DNA of 64,000 nucleotides from Solirubrobacterales bacterium (GTDB taxonomy: Bacteria > Actinomycetota > Thermoleophilia > Solirubrobacterales > Solirubrobacteraceae): the NCBI GenBank assembly GCA_027315115.1, contig DAHUYQ010000006.1, forward strand, positions 62,001 through 126,000. Reading direction: 5' to 3'. The position numbers and the translations under genes were made by a program. The notes under the pieces are model-generated. The model did not search any database. It saw only the letters and a program-made list of their open reading frames with translations, and was not told the DNA's origin. Shown piece by piece: positions 43,361-51,817 of the stretch. Every line of letters starts with the position of its first letter. Positions within the stretch are counted from its first letter, which is position 1.

Positions 43361-43416
43361 AGCCGAGCCCGGCGGTCCAAGCCGAGCCCGGCGGTCCAAG
43401 CCAAGTCGCCGGTCGA
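43360..43416. repeat. 19-bp tandem repeat after the ClpN gene
   Basis: AAGCCGAGCCCGGCGGTCC occurs at 43360-43378 and 43379-43397, with a degenerate third copy at 43398-43416. It starts at the stop codon of the ClpN-domain gene. It precedes the terminator hairpin. Confidence 0.75.
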
Positions 43417-43428
43417 AGCTAAGCGCAT

Positions 43429-43463
43429 CGCCGAGGTCCGGGCGTGCGGCCCGAACCTCGGCG
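43429..43463. terminator. strong bidirectional terminator hairpin
   Basis: A stem of 15 positions with one mismatch forms between CGCCGAGGTCCGGGC (43429-43443) and GCCCGAACCTCGGCG (43449-43463), around a 5-base loop. It separates the SpoIIE-ClpN operon from the convergent VOC gene ending at 43479. Confidence 0.8.
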
Positions 43464-43478
43464 GGCGAGAGCCGTCGC

Positions 43479-43874
43479 TCAGCCGGTCTGCACGACCATC
43501 AGGGTGTTGGCCTCCGGGTCGCGGAGCCAGAACATCGGCGGCACCGGGTCTCCCATGCGGCTGACCTCCGCGTCGACGTCCACGCCGCGCGACTTCAGCT
43601 CGGCGTGCGTCGCGTCTATGTCGTCGGTTTCCAGGGCGATGCCGGTGGTCATACCGCCCTGCGCGCTCCCGCCGGGCGGGGGCGGCGCCAGCGCGATCGT
43701 GGTCACCGCGCCCGGGGGCGCCACTTCGATCCAGCGGTAGCTGCCGCCGAACGGCGTGTCCGCGCGCTTCTCGAAGCCGAGCGCCTGCTCGTAGAACTCC
43801 AGTACGCGGTCCTGGTCGTTGACCGGCACGCAGACGGTCGTGATCTGCTTGATGCGGGTTGCGGTCGTGCTCAC
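43479..43874 (-). CDS. VOC/glyoxalase-fold protein
   Basis: This is a 131-residue protein of the vicinal-oxygen-chelate family. VCVPVNDQDRVLEFYEQALG, then FGGSYRWIEVAPPGAVTTIA and a C-terminal PPMFWLRDPEANTLMVVQ give the paired beta-alpha-beta modules. The metal residues are only partly conserved. These proteins isomerise, ring-cleave or bind small substrates; the substrate here is unknown. The GTG start at 43874 has GGAGGATCTC upstream. It stands alone. Confidence 0.88.
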   Translation of the reverse strand: MSTTATRIKQITTVCVPVNDQDRVLEFYEQALGFEKRADTPFGGSYRWIEVAPPGAVTTIALAPPPPGGSAQGGMTTGIALETDDIDATHAELKSRGVDVDAEVSRMGDPVPPMFWLRDPEANTLMVVQTG

Positions 43875-43989
43875 GAGATCCTCCTTCGCCGTTGATGTCG
43901 CAGTGCAGACGCCGGGCGCAGGGGAAAGTCATCGCTCGATCCTGTCCCGGGTGCGCCGCACCACCCATTAGACCGCAGATGCAAGAGGG

Positions 43990-44012
43990 GCCCGCGCTGT
44001 CCGTGCGCGGGC
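43990..44012. promoter_or_regulatory. GCCCGCGC-N7-GCGCGGGC hairpin
   Basis: Eight-base perfect arms (43990-43997 and 44005-44012) surround a 7-base loop in the 260-base non-coding gap between the VOC gene and the acyltransferase gene. It could be a leader hairpin or an operator. Nothing else is recognised in that gap. Confidence 0.5.
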
Positions 44013-44134
44013 GACAAGAGGGCGATCTAAGCCAGAAGCCGCGCATCGCGCCCGCGAGTACGGAACAGACGAATGATGTAGGCATTCAGATCGGTCCGCG
44101 TGCGCTCCTGCGTGCTTGTTAGCATCAGCCCCTG

Positions 44135-46117
44135 ATGCCTCGACCGCTCGGGCGACGTCAGCGCTACATGCCCGGACTGGACGGCCTGCGAGCAGTAGCC
44201 GTGCTGGCCGTGATCGCCTACCACCTCGAATTCGCGTGGGCGGGCGGAGGCCTGCTTGGCGTCGGCGTCTTCTTCACGCTGAGCGGCTACCTGATCACCG
44301 ATCTGCTGCTGGCGGCCCAGCAGCACGGCGGCATCAGACTGGGCGGCTTCTGGCTGGGCCGCGCGCGGCGGCTGCTGCCCGCGCTGTTCTCGATGCTGGT
44401 CGCCGTGGTCGCCTGGGTGGTCCTGTTCGGGCCCCCTCAGCCGCCCGAGTTCCGCGAAGCCGTGGGCGCCGCCGCGCTGTATGTCGCCAACTGGCAGCTC
44501 GTCTTCCAGCACGTCTCCTACTTCGCCCGCTTCGGGCCGCCCAGCCCGCTCGGCCACCTCTGGTCGCTGGGCGTCGAGGAGCAGTTCTACATCTTCTGGC
44601 CGCTGCTGCTGATGGCGGGCATGCGGCTGGTGCGCGAGCGCACCTCGGTCTCGACGGCAAGGCCGCGGCTGGCGGCGCTGACGCTCCTGCTCGCTTGCGC
44701 CTCCGCGCTGGAGATGGGGCTGCTCTACCACCCGAGCCTCGATCCGTCCCGGGTCTACTACGGCACCGACACGCGCGCCTTCGAGCTGCTGGCCGGAGCG
44801 GCCCTGGCGATGGTCTGGCCCAGCGCGAAGCTGAGGTCGGACGTCAGCAGCGGCGCACGGCGCCTGATCGACGGCGCCGGGCTGCTCGGCCTGATCGTGA
44901 TCCTGACCATGATCTGGCGCACCGGCGAGTACTCCTCCTTCCTCTACAAAGGCGGCTTCGTGGTGCTCTCGGCGGCGACCGTGCTGCTGCTGGCGGCGCT
45001 CGCTCATCCGGCCTCCAGGATCGGCGTGGCGATGGGCGCGCGCCCGCTGCGCTGGATCGGCGAGCGTTCCTACGGCATCTATCTCTGGCACATGCCGATC
45101 ATCGCGCTGACCACGCCGGCCGGCGCGCACGGCGTGAGCCTGCCGCGGGCGGCGGCGCAGGTGGCCGCGACCTTCTGTGTGGCGGCGCTCTCCTGGCGGT
45201 ATCTGGAGCAGCCGATCCGGCATGGCGCGCTGGGCCGGCTCTGGCGCCACCAGGCATCAGCGGGCTGGCATTTGCGGGCGTTGCCACGTCGGTCGTGGGC
45301 GGCGCTCGCCGGCCTGGCGACGCTGCTCGTGCTCCTGGTGGCCGGCATGGCGGGCGTGGGCATGCGCGCGGGCGGGGGAAGCGGCCTGCCGGCCGGCGCG
45401 AACGCCGCGGCGCAGGTGGGCGCCGTCAGCGGCGGCAAGGACGGCAGGCAGAGCGTGGGCGCCGCCGAACCGCAGATGCCCGACGATCCGGCCGCTCCGC
45501 AGCGGAGCTCGTGTCGCGCGGTGATCCACATCGGCGACTCGACCTCGGAGGGGCTGACCTCCCACAACTACCTGCCCGACCCCGCCCAGCGGATCGAAGC
45601 TCAGTACGCCCGCGTCGGAGCGAGAGTCCAGCACTACGAGATCGCGGGCGCACGCTCGATCGTCGAACGCTACGAGAGCCAGCCCAACGCCTACGAAGCC
45701 GCGCGGACCTGGAAGCGGCGCGGGTACCACGGCTGCTGGGTGCTTGCGCTCGGCACCAACGACGCCGCCGACGTGGCCGTCGGGTCAAGCGTGGGGATGT
45801 CGCAGCGGATCACCGAGATGATGAAGCTGATCGGCGACGAACCGGTGATGTGGGTCAACGTGAAGTCACTGCTCTCCACGGGTCCCTACGCCGAGCAGTA
45901 CATGCGCCGCTGGGACCAGGCGCTCGTGCAGGTCTGCAGCAGCTATCCGAACATGCACGTCTTCGACTGGGCCGGGCTGGTCCAGAGCCGCTGGTTCATC
46001 AACGACGGCATCCACTTCAACACGCCCGGCTACGCCGCCCGCGCGCACCTGATCGCGCAGGCGCTCGCCTACGCCTTCCCCGCGGCTCCGCAGGAAGCCG
46101 GGTGTCTGGTGCACTAG
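44135..46117 (+). CDS. OafA/YrhL-type membrane acyltransferase with SGNH domain
   Basis: This is a 660-residue protein. The N-terminal acyltransferase-3 domain has about ten helices; YMPGLDGLRAVAVLAVIAYH carries the catalytic His, followed by GVFFTLSGYLITDLL and HLWSLGVEEQFYIFWPLLLM. The C-terminal ~200 residues are an SGNH-like hydrolase: VIHIGDSTSEGL holds the block-I Ser, and later WVNVKSLL and INDGIHFNTPGYAARA give the His region. Together these O-acylate cell-surface glycans. ATG 44135. The neighbourhood shows no polysaccharide cluster. Confidence 0.9.
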   Translation: MPRPLGRRQRYMPGLDGLRAVAVLAVIAYHLEFAWAGGGLLGVGVFFTLSGYLITDLLLAAQQHGGIRLGGFWLGRARRLLPALFSMLVAVVAWVVLFGPPQPPEFREAVGAAALYVANWQLVFQHVSYFARFGPPSPLGHLWSLGVEEQFYIFWPLLLMAGMRLVRERTSVSTARPRLAALTLLLACASALEMGLLYHPSLDPSRVYYGTDTRAFELLAGAALAMVWPSAKLRSDVSSGARRLIDGAGLLGLIVILTMIWRTGEYSSFLYKGGFVVLSAATVLLLAALAHPASRIGVAMGARPLRWIGERSYGIYLWHMPIIALTTPAGAHGVSLPRAAAQVAATFCVAALSWRYLEQPIRHGALGRLWRHQASAGWHLRALPRRSWAALAGLATLLVLLVAGMAGVGMRAGGGSGLPAGANAAAQVGAVSGGKDGRQSVGAAEPQMPDDPAAPQRSSCRAVIHIGDSTSEGLTSHNYLPDPAQRIEAQYARVGARVQHYEIAGARSIVERYESQPNAYEAARTWKRRGYHGCWVLALGTNDAADVAVGSSVGMSQRITEMMKLIGDEPVMWVNVKSLLSTGPYAEQYMRRWDQALVQVCSSYPNMHVFDWAGLVQSRWFINDGIHFNTPGYAARAHLIAQALAYAFPAAPQEAGCLVH

Positions 46118-46206
46118 GGAGCGCCTGCGCGGTGCAGGGCGGCGGGCCGGCCACGGCGTCGAGGCCGGCGTCGGCGCAGCAGCCGGCCCCGGCGCGCGGG
46201 CGATCC

Positions 46207-46602
46207 TCAGCGGGCCAGAGCCGGCCCCGGCACGCCCAGCTTGGAGATCTCCGGCGGGTCATAGACGGTGCCCGGGCAGCCGCCGAGCGCGAGCAGCCGC
46301 ATGCCCTCCGCTCCCGGCCAGACCTTCCGTCGCGACGTCGGGCCGACGCGCACCATCGTCTCGGGGTCGATCCTGTGGCGCTCGCCGTCGATCTCGATCT
46401 CGCCACCGCCGCGCAGGACGATCAGGACCTCCTCCTGCCCATCGCCGGCGTGGTCGTGCTCGGGGTACAGTTCCGCGTTGGGCGGCATGTCGATCACCTG
46501 CATTCCGAAAGACTGCACTCCGAGCTGCGCACGGGCGCGCTTGAACGCTCCCCCGTAGATCGCCTCCATGTCGTCGATCCTGCTGATCGTGAAGTCCGGC
46601 AT
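46207..46602 (-). CDS. cupin-domain protein
   Basis: This is a 131-residue single-domain cupin. YPEHDHAGDGQEEVLIVLRG contains the first metal motif (H-x-H...E) and GGEIEIDGERHRIDPETMVR follows. Cupins of this size bind metal or small ligands and are often enzymes or sensors. It is divergent from a TetR gene, with an inverted repeat in between, so that regulator probably controls it. The substrate is unknown. Confidence 0.9.
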   Translation of the reverse strand: MPDFTISRIDDMEAIYGGAFKRARAQLGVQSFGMQVIDMPPNAELYPEHDHAGDGQEEVLIVLRGGGEIEIDGERHRIDPETMVRVGPTSRRKVWPGAEGMRLLALGGCPGTVYDPPEISKLGVPGPALAR

Positions 46603-46665
46603 CCGGCGCCTCCTTTGGTTGGCTTGGTGGGACCGTGTCGCGAACTGCGTCGCGAATTAATAGCA

Positions 46666-46683
46666 CGATCGTTCGTTCGATCG
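46666..46683. promoter_or_regulatory. CGATCG-N6-CGATCG operator candidate
   Basis: CGATCG at 46666-46671 and 46678-46683 flank TTCGTT in the divergent region between the cupin and TetR genes. This is close to TetR operators of the ACGATCGTTCGTT type known in actinobacteria. A TAGACT -10-like box follows 5 bases later for tetR. Confidence 0.65.
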
Positions 46684-46703
46684 GTGACTAGACTGGGGAT
46701 GCG

Positions 46704-47273
46704 ATGGGCAAGGCACAGGCAACCAGGAGCGCGATCCTCGAGCACGCCACGGATCTCGCCTCCAGGGAGGGCTTGGAAGGTCTGACGATCGGGCGCCTGG
46801 CGTCCGAGCTGAAGATGAGCAAGAGCGGCCTCTTTGCCCACTTCGGCTCCAAGCAGGATCTGCAGATGGCGACCGTGGAGGCTGCGGCGCAGCGCTTCTA
46901 CGAGGCGGTCCTGGCGCCCTGCCAGTCGCTGCCCGAGGGCGGTGAGCGTCTGTGCGGCTACTGCGAGCGCTATCTCGACACCCTGCAGCAGGAGCTCTTC
47001 GCCGGCGGATGCTTCTGGGCGGCCGCGTCCGCCGAGTTCGACGACAAGCCCGGGCCGGTGCGCGACGCGATCGCGGGCGCAGTCGGCGCCTGGCAGCGCG
47101 AGCTTGCGCGCCAGGCCGCGGCGGCCGGCGTGGAGGACCCCGCGGGCCTGGCCTTCGAGATCTACGCGCTCGGGATCGGCGCGAACACCGCGCTGCGGCT
47201 GCTGAACGACGAGCGCGGCTTCGCGCGAGCGCGCCAGGCGATCGAGCGCCGGCTGCCGAGCCCGGCTGCGTGA
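46704..47273 (+). CDS. TetR-family regulator
   Basis: This is a 189-residue TetR protein. The DNA-binding domain is SAILEHATDLASREGLEGLT followed by LASELKMSKSGLFAHFGSKQ. The ligand domain has a CGYCERYLDT and FAGGCFWAAASAEFDDKPGP pattern seen in a common actinobacterial subgroup. It is divergent from the cupin gene, sharing an 18-bp inverted repeat, so I infer that it represses both genes. ATG 46704 with GGGGATGCG upstream. Confidence 0.92.
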   Translation: MGKAQATRSAILEHATDLASREGLEGLTIGRLASELKMSKSGLFAHFGSKQDLQMATVEAAAQRFYEAVLAPCQSLPEGGERLCGYCERYLDTLQQELFAGGCFWAAASAEFDDKPGPVRDAIAGAVGAWQRELARQAAAAGVEDPAGLAFEIYALGIGANTALRLLNDERGFARARQAIERRLPSPAA

Positions 47274-47369
47274 GAGCGCCCGACGCCGGCTGCGTGAGAG
47301 CCCCCGGCGGCGGCGAGTAGTCCTGCGCGCCGTCGGTGCGGCAGCCGGGCGCGCGCCGGCCGTCGAGCG

Positions 47370-48662
47370 CTAGCCTTCCCGGCCCCGCGCGCGCCTGATC
47401 TCAGCCAGCCGGGCGGCCAGAGCGGCCTCCGCCTCGTCTGGCAGGTAGAAGCGCTCGTCGATCGCCTCCGCCGGCGCGAGCTCCTGCGGCGAGAGGTGGC
47501 CGGGATGGCTGTGCGGATTGTCGTAGCCCTGCCCACGCCCGCCTGAGCGAAGCTGCACCGGCGGCGGCGCCGCGCCCTGCTCGCGCACGAACCGGCGCGC
47601 CGCGCCGATCGACCGCTTGGCCGCGTCGGACTTCGGCGCCAGCGAGAGGTAGATCGCGGCCTGGGCAAGCGCGTACTGGCACTCGGGCAGGCCGGCGTGC
47701 TCGACCGCTGCCGCCGCCGCGGTCGCGACGCTCAGCGCCTGCGGGTCGGCGTTGCCGACGTCCTCGCTTGCGAGGATCACCATCCGCCGGGCGATGAAAC
47801 GCGGGTCCTCGCCGCCCTCCAGCATCACCGCGAGGTAGTAGAGAGAGGCGTCGGGGTCGGAGCCGCGCGTGGACTTGATCCATGCCGAGATCGTGTCGTA
47901 GTGATGATCGGCGGCTCTGTCGTAGTGCACGATCCGGCGCTGCAAAGCATCCTCGGCGAGCTGCAGGTCGACCGTGCCGCTCGCCGTCCTGCACGCGAGC
48001 TCCAGCGCGCCGAGCGCGGTCCTGGCATCGCCGCCGCAGCGCACGGTCAGCAGCTCGATCGCCTCCGGGCTGACCTGCACATCGCCGCACTCGCCCCGTT
48101 CCAGGGCGCGCAGCAGCAGCGTCTGGACGTGCGTCTGCTCGAGCTGGGAGAGCTCGTACAGGCGCACGCGGGACAGCAGCGCGCCGTTGACCTCGAAGGA
48201 GGGGTTCTCGGTCGTGGCGCCGATCAGCGTCAGCAGCCCTTCCTCGACCGCGGGAAGCAGCGCATCCTGCTGCGCCTTGTTGAAGCGGTGGATCTCGTCG
48301 AGGAAGAGGATCGTGCCGCGGTCCGATCGCCGGCGCTCCCGGGCGCGCTCGATCACGGCGCGCACCTCGGGGCGACCGGCTTCAACGGCGCTCAGCTCCT
48401 CGAAGGCGGCGCCGGCGCCCGCCGCGATGATCCGCGCGAGCGTCGTCTTGCCGCTGCCGGGCGGGCCGTGCAGGATCATCGAGTGGGGATGGCCCTGCTC
48501 GATGGCGGCTCTCAGCGCCGACCCGTGCGCGAGCAGGTGCTCCTGGCCGACGAAGTCATCGAGGCTGTGCGGTCGCAGGCGAGCGGCCAGCGGCGCGTCC
48601 GGGCCGGGCGAGTGCTCCATCTCCGTGCTCTCGGTTGCCGCTGGATCGAACAGCGATTCCAT
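47370..48662 (-). CDS. rarA: replication-associated recombination protein A
   Basis: This is a 430-residue AAA+ ATPase of the RarA/MgsA/WRNIP1 family. An opening RPHSLDDFVGQEHLL is followed by Walker A GPPGSGKTTLARII (about residues 66-79), Walker B TILFLDEIHRFNKAQQDALL and sensor-1 LIGATTENPSFEVNGALLSR. The C-terminal tetramerisation region contains YDTISAWIKSTRGSDPDASL. RarA acts at stalled or gapped replication forks. It stands alone and is complete. Confidence 0.97.
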   Translation of the reverse strand: MESLFDPAATESTEMEHSPGPDAPLAARLRPHSLDDFVGQEHLLAHGSALRAAIEQGHPHSMILHGPPGSGKTTLARIIAAGAGAAFEELSAVEAGRPEVRAVIERARERRRSDRGTILFLDEIHRFNKAQQDALLPAVEEGLLTLIGATTENPSFEVNGALLSRVRLYELSQLEQTHVQTLLLRALERGECGDVQVSPEAIELLTVRCGGDARTALGALELACRTASGTVDLQLAEDALQRRIVHYDRAADHHYDTISAWIKSTRGSDPDASLYYLAVMLEGGEDPRFIARRMVILASEDVGNADPQALSVATAAAAAVEHAGLPECQYALAQAAIYLSLAPKSDAAKRSIGAARRFVREQGAAPPPVQLRSGGRGQGYDNPHSHPGHLSPQELAPAEAIDERFYLPDEAEAALAARLAEIRRARGREG

Positions 48663-48754
48663 GCAACACAGTGTGCCCGACGGGGCGGGCGATTCCGACG
48701 CCCTGACCGCCGGGCCTCGCGCCGGCCCGCCGGCGGTCCCAGCGCGGACCCCGC

Positions 48755-49657
48755 TCAGCCGGTCAAAGAGCCCAGGAGCCCGCTGGAGAGCATGCCGGTG
48801 ATGTTGACGACTTCGCCGGCGGGCGGCGGCGCCACAGCCGGCACCGGTCCATACGAAGTGAAGCCGACCGTCACGGTGGCCTTTCCGGTCGCGGTCATGC
48901 CCTGCACCGCAAGCGAGATCTGGACCCGGCGCACCCTGCCCCTGCCGTCCACCCAGACATCGAAGGGGATCGCGCTCGCGTTGCCGACGTGCTGCAGCAG
49001 CGCCTTGGCGGCCGAGCGTGAGGAGGCCGGCAGTCTGGCCAGCACCGATGGCAGTCGCAGCCTCACCTGGTAGTGGGTGGTGGAGAGGCCGTAGAGGCGC
49101 TGCGTGCCGAGGTCGCGCACCTGGCCGGAGCTCGCCTTCAGGTACTGCAGAATCTGGGCCGGGTCGATCTGGCCGATCCCGAGCGCCTGCGGAACCGAGG
49201 TGGCGTGCGTTGCGTTCAGCACCTCGCCGAGCTCCACCTCCAGCCAGGACTTGCCTTCGGGCAGCTTGTCCGCGATGAACGGCATGCGCAGGTACATCGT
49301 GGGGTAGACGTAGACCGCCTGCACGCCATGGCCGCGGCTGAGCAGCCCGCCGGCGCCCGGGATGCCGGAAAAGTCCATGTTCACGCTTGCGCTATGCCCT
49401 CCGGGGCCCGCGTAGCCGTTGCCGGTGATCGAGAAGCCCTGTTCGGGGTGCGGGCGCGACAGGTGCACGTCCAGCGTGAACCGCATGCCCTCTTCGCTGG
49501 TGCTTATGTGCGCGGCGCGCGCGACCGGGTTGGGGGCGGAGGAGGCCGAGGTGCCGCATGCGCCGAGCGCGAGCGGAGAGAGCAGGGCGGCGAGCGCCCC
49601 GCAGGCCGCGAGACCGCGATTGACGGGCTTTCTCAGCCGCTGAAGAGCGAGGCGCAC
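48755..49657 (-). CDS. lipoprotein, LppX/LprG-like fold guess
   Basis: This is a secreted lipoprotein of about 300 residues. From GTG 49657 the signal peptide runs RGLAACGALAALLSPLALGA with lipobox LALGAC, which anchors it to the membrane by Cys. The mature part (LDVHLSRPHPEQGFSITGNG, then YPTMYLRMPFIADKLPEGKS, LYGLSTTHYQVRLRL) is beta-rich and resembles DUF6612/LppX_LprG-like proteins. An in-frame extension to 49813 has no signal and was rejected. The ligand or function is unknown. Confidence 0.78.
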   Translation of the reverse strand: MRLALQRLRKPVNRGLAACGALAALLSPLALGACGTSASSAPNPVARAAHISTSEEGMRFTLDVHLSRPHPEQGFSITGNGYAGPGGHSASVNMDFSGIPGAGGLLSRGHGVQAVYVYPTMYLRMPFIADKLPEGKSWLEVELGEVLNATHATSVPQALGIGQIDPAQILQYLKASSGQVRDLGTQRLYGLSTTHYQVRLRLPSVLARLPASSRSAAKALLQHVGNASAIPFDVWVDGRGRVRRVQISLAVQGMTATGKATVTVGFTSYGPVPAVAPPPAGEVVNITGMLSSGLLGSLTG

Positions 49658-49766
49658 GTCAGTGATCTCGGCTCGGTTTGAGCTGCACTTGAGCCGCGGC
49701 CGCGCGCCCACATGGCCTCCTGCCTGGCATATGTAAACAGTTGTCCGCAGACAGCGCCGCACATCC

Positions 49767-50729
49767 CTAGCTGTCGAGCTGATCCATCCGGCACTCCGAC
49801 GGGCTCTTGTCATCGCGCCAGCGCAGCAGCCGGGCGCCGTGACGGATGCGCCCCGCCGAGACGTGGTCGAAGCTCACCTCCAGCACCAGCTCAGGCCGCA
49901 GCTCCACCCACTCCAGGTCTCTGCCCGCGCTCCAGCGGCTGGGCTCCGAGGACCCTCGCTGCCCGGTCTCGTAGGGAGCCAGGCGATCGACGAGCTCACG
50001 CTTCTGAGCTGCGGTCAACCCGGAGCAGTGGCCGACAGTGCGAAGCTGCGCCTGCTCGTCGTAGAGGCCGAGGATCAGCGCTCCGACCGTGCCCGCCTCC
50101 TTGCCCGGGCGCCAGCCGACCAGCACCGCGTCGATCGTGCGCACGCGCTTCACCTTGACCATGCCGCGCCGCTGGCCGGGCAGGTAGGGCGCCTCCCGCT
50201 CCTTGGCGATCGCGCCCTCGGCATCCCGCAGCCACTCCTGCGCTTGCGCGGGGTTCTCCGTGGAGACCATCAGCTCGACCGGCGCGTTCGCGAAGCCCGC
50301 CTGGGCGAGCAGATCTTCCAGCGCCAGCCGCCGCTCCCGGAAGGGACGCTCCAGCAGCGATGCGTCATCCAGCGCCAGCAGATCGAAGGCGACGTAGATG
50401 CTCGGCGTCTCGCTCGCCAGCCGCTGCACGCGGGAGTCGGCCGGGTGGATGCGCTGGCCCAGCGCGTCGAAGTCCTCGCGCCCGGAGCCGTCGCGTACCA
50501 CGATCTCCCCGTCTAGCACGTAGCGGCCCGGCGGCAGCGTGAGCTCGGGGAAGTAGCGGGTCAGCGAACGGCCGTTGCGCGACTGGAGCTCCAGCTTCCC
50601 GCCATCCACGAAGGCTATGCAGCGAAAGCCGTCCAGCTTGATCTCGTAGGTCCACTCGGGGCCGGCCGGGAGCGCCTTGCGGGATAGCGCGAGCTGGGGA
50701 GCCAGCGGTGCGTCGATCGGCAGCGTCAT
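49767..50729 (-). CDS. ligC: ATP-dependent DNA ligase (LigC-type)
   Basis: This is a 320-residue ATP-dependent ligase. Motif I KLDGFR has the adenylated Lys at about residue 31. RYVLDGEIVVRD is the motif III/IIIa region. DAEGAIAKERE is motif IV (usual EGvvaK), and MVKVKR is motif V. An OB-fold domain ends the protein. It overlaps the LigD-polymerase gene by 4 bases (ATGA), forming an end-joining pair. In actinobacteria such pairs work with Ku in non-homologous end joining, but no ku gene is in the window. Confidence 0.93.
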   Translation of the reverse strand: MTLPIDAPLAPQLALSRKALPAGPEWTYEIKLDGFRCIAFVDGGKLELQSRNGRSLTRYFPELTLPPGRYVLDGEIVVRDGSGREDFDALGQRIHPADSRVQRLASETPSIYVAFDLLALDDASLLERPFRERRLALEDLLAQAGFANAPVELMVSTENPAQAQEWLRDAEGAIAKEREAPYLPGQRRGMVKVKRVRTIDAVLVGWRPGKEAGTVGALILGLYDEQAQLRTVGHCSGLTAAQKRELVDRLAPYETGQRGSSEPSRWSAGRDLEWVELRPELVLEVSFDHVSAGRIRHGARLLRWRDDKSPSECRMDQLDS

Positions 50730-51733
50730 GGCTTGCGGGCGCGACTCGGCTGCGCGCGGCGGCCCTCGCCGGGCTGCTTTCTGAAATGGGGCGGCCAGGG
50801 AGCGTCCCCCAGACCTTCGCGCTCGTCTCGCGCGGCGAGCTCCAGCAGCGAGTCCAGGGAGCAGACGTGCTCGTCAATGTCCGCGCCGGGATCGCCGCGC
50901 TCGCGCAGACGCGCCGGCACCGTGTCCAGCCGCAGCTCGCGCGGGTCCACATCGGCGACCTCCTCCCAGGTGAGCGGGCAGGAGACCAGCGCGTCGGGGA
51001 CCGCGCGCACCGAGTAGGCGGAGGCGACGGTGCGGTCGCGCGCGTTCTGGTTGTAGTCGATGAAGACGCCCGTGCGCTCCTCCTTCCACCACTTGCTGGT
51101 CGCGCGGCCGGGCATCCGTCGCTCGACCTCGCGCGCGAGCGCGAGCGCGGCCCTGCGCACCTCGGTGAAGCCGTGCTCCGGCGCGATCCTGATGAAGATG
51201 TGGATGCCGCGGCTGCCGGACGTCTTCGGGAAGCCCGTGAGCGCGTGCTCGGCCAGCACCTCCCGGACGCCGAGCGCGACCGCTCGGACCTCGGCGAACG
51301 GCACGTCTGGCTGCGGGTCGAGATCGACGCGCAGCTCGTCGGGATGGTCGAGGTCGGCGCGCCGCACCGCCCAGGGGTTCCAGTCGATCACGCCGAGGTT
51401 CACGCCCCACACCAGATGGGCCGCGTCGTTTGGCACGAGCTCGCGGGCGTGGCGGCCGCTGGGGAATGTGACGGTCGCGGTCTGCAACCACTCCGGGGCC
51501 CCCGAGGGCACCCGCTTCTGGAAGAACGGCTCGCCCTCCACGCCGTCCACCCACCGCTTGAGGACAGTGGGACGCTCACGCAGGCCGCGCACCACCTCCT
51601 GCTCGCACTCCACGTAGTAGCGGGCGAGATCGAGCTTGGTGTGGCCGCGGGCGGGGAAGAAGACCTTCTCCGGTTTGGAGATGCGCACGCTGCGGCCGCT
51701 GACCTCAAGCGTCACGTGATCGCCATCGGGCAT
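50726..51733 (-). CDS. LigD-type polymerase/primase domain protein
   Basis: This is a protein of about 335 residues. LEVSGRSVRISKPEKVFFPA opens the LigD polymerase domain; ELRVDLDPQPDVPFAEVR has the metal-binding D-x-D, and FPKTSGSRGIHIFIRI the nucleotide-binding His. It extends DNA ends with ribonucleotides in NHEJ. The start at ATG 51733 is where similarity begins, and the open frame to 51784 has no RBS. It lies directly upstream of ligC on the same strand. Confidence 0.92.
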   Translation of the reverse strand: MPDGDHVTLEVSGRSVRISKPEKVFFPARGHTKLDLARYYVECEQEVVRGLRERPTVLKRWVDGVEGEPFFQKRVPSGAPEWLQTATVTFPSGRHARELVPNDAAHLVWGVNLGVIDWNPWAVRRADLDHPDELRVDLDPQPDVPFAEVRAVALGVREVLAEHALTGFPKTSGSRGIHIFIRIAPEHGFTEVRRAALALAREVERRMPGRATSKWWKEERTGVFIDYNQNARDRTVASAYSVRAVPDALVSCPLTWEEVADVDPRELRLDTVPARLRERGDPGADIDEHVCSLDSLLELAARDEREGLGDAPWPPHFRKQPGEGRRAQPSRARKP

Positions 51734-51817
51734 GTCTGAAGCATGGCAGCGCGGCCCGTCGGCAGGCACGCGCCGGCGTGGCATGCGCGGCCCCGGGCAC
51801 GGGTGCGGACCGCGGCC

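Noticed and set aside
44116-46785. 889-codon plus-strand frame across the acyltransferase
   Set aside because: It is in a different phase of the OafA-type gene, Arg/Ala-rich and without membrane pattern.
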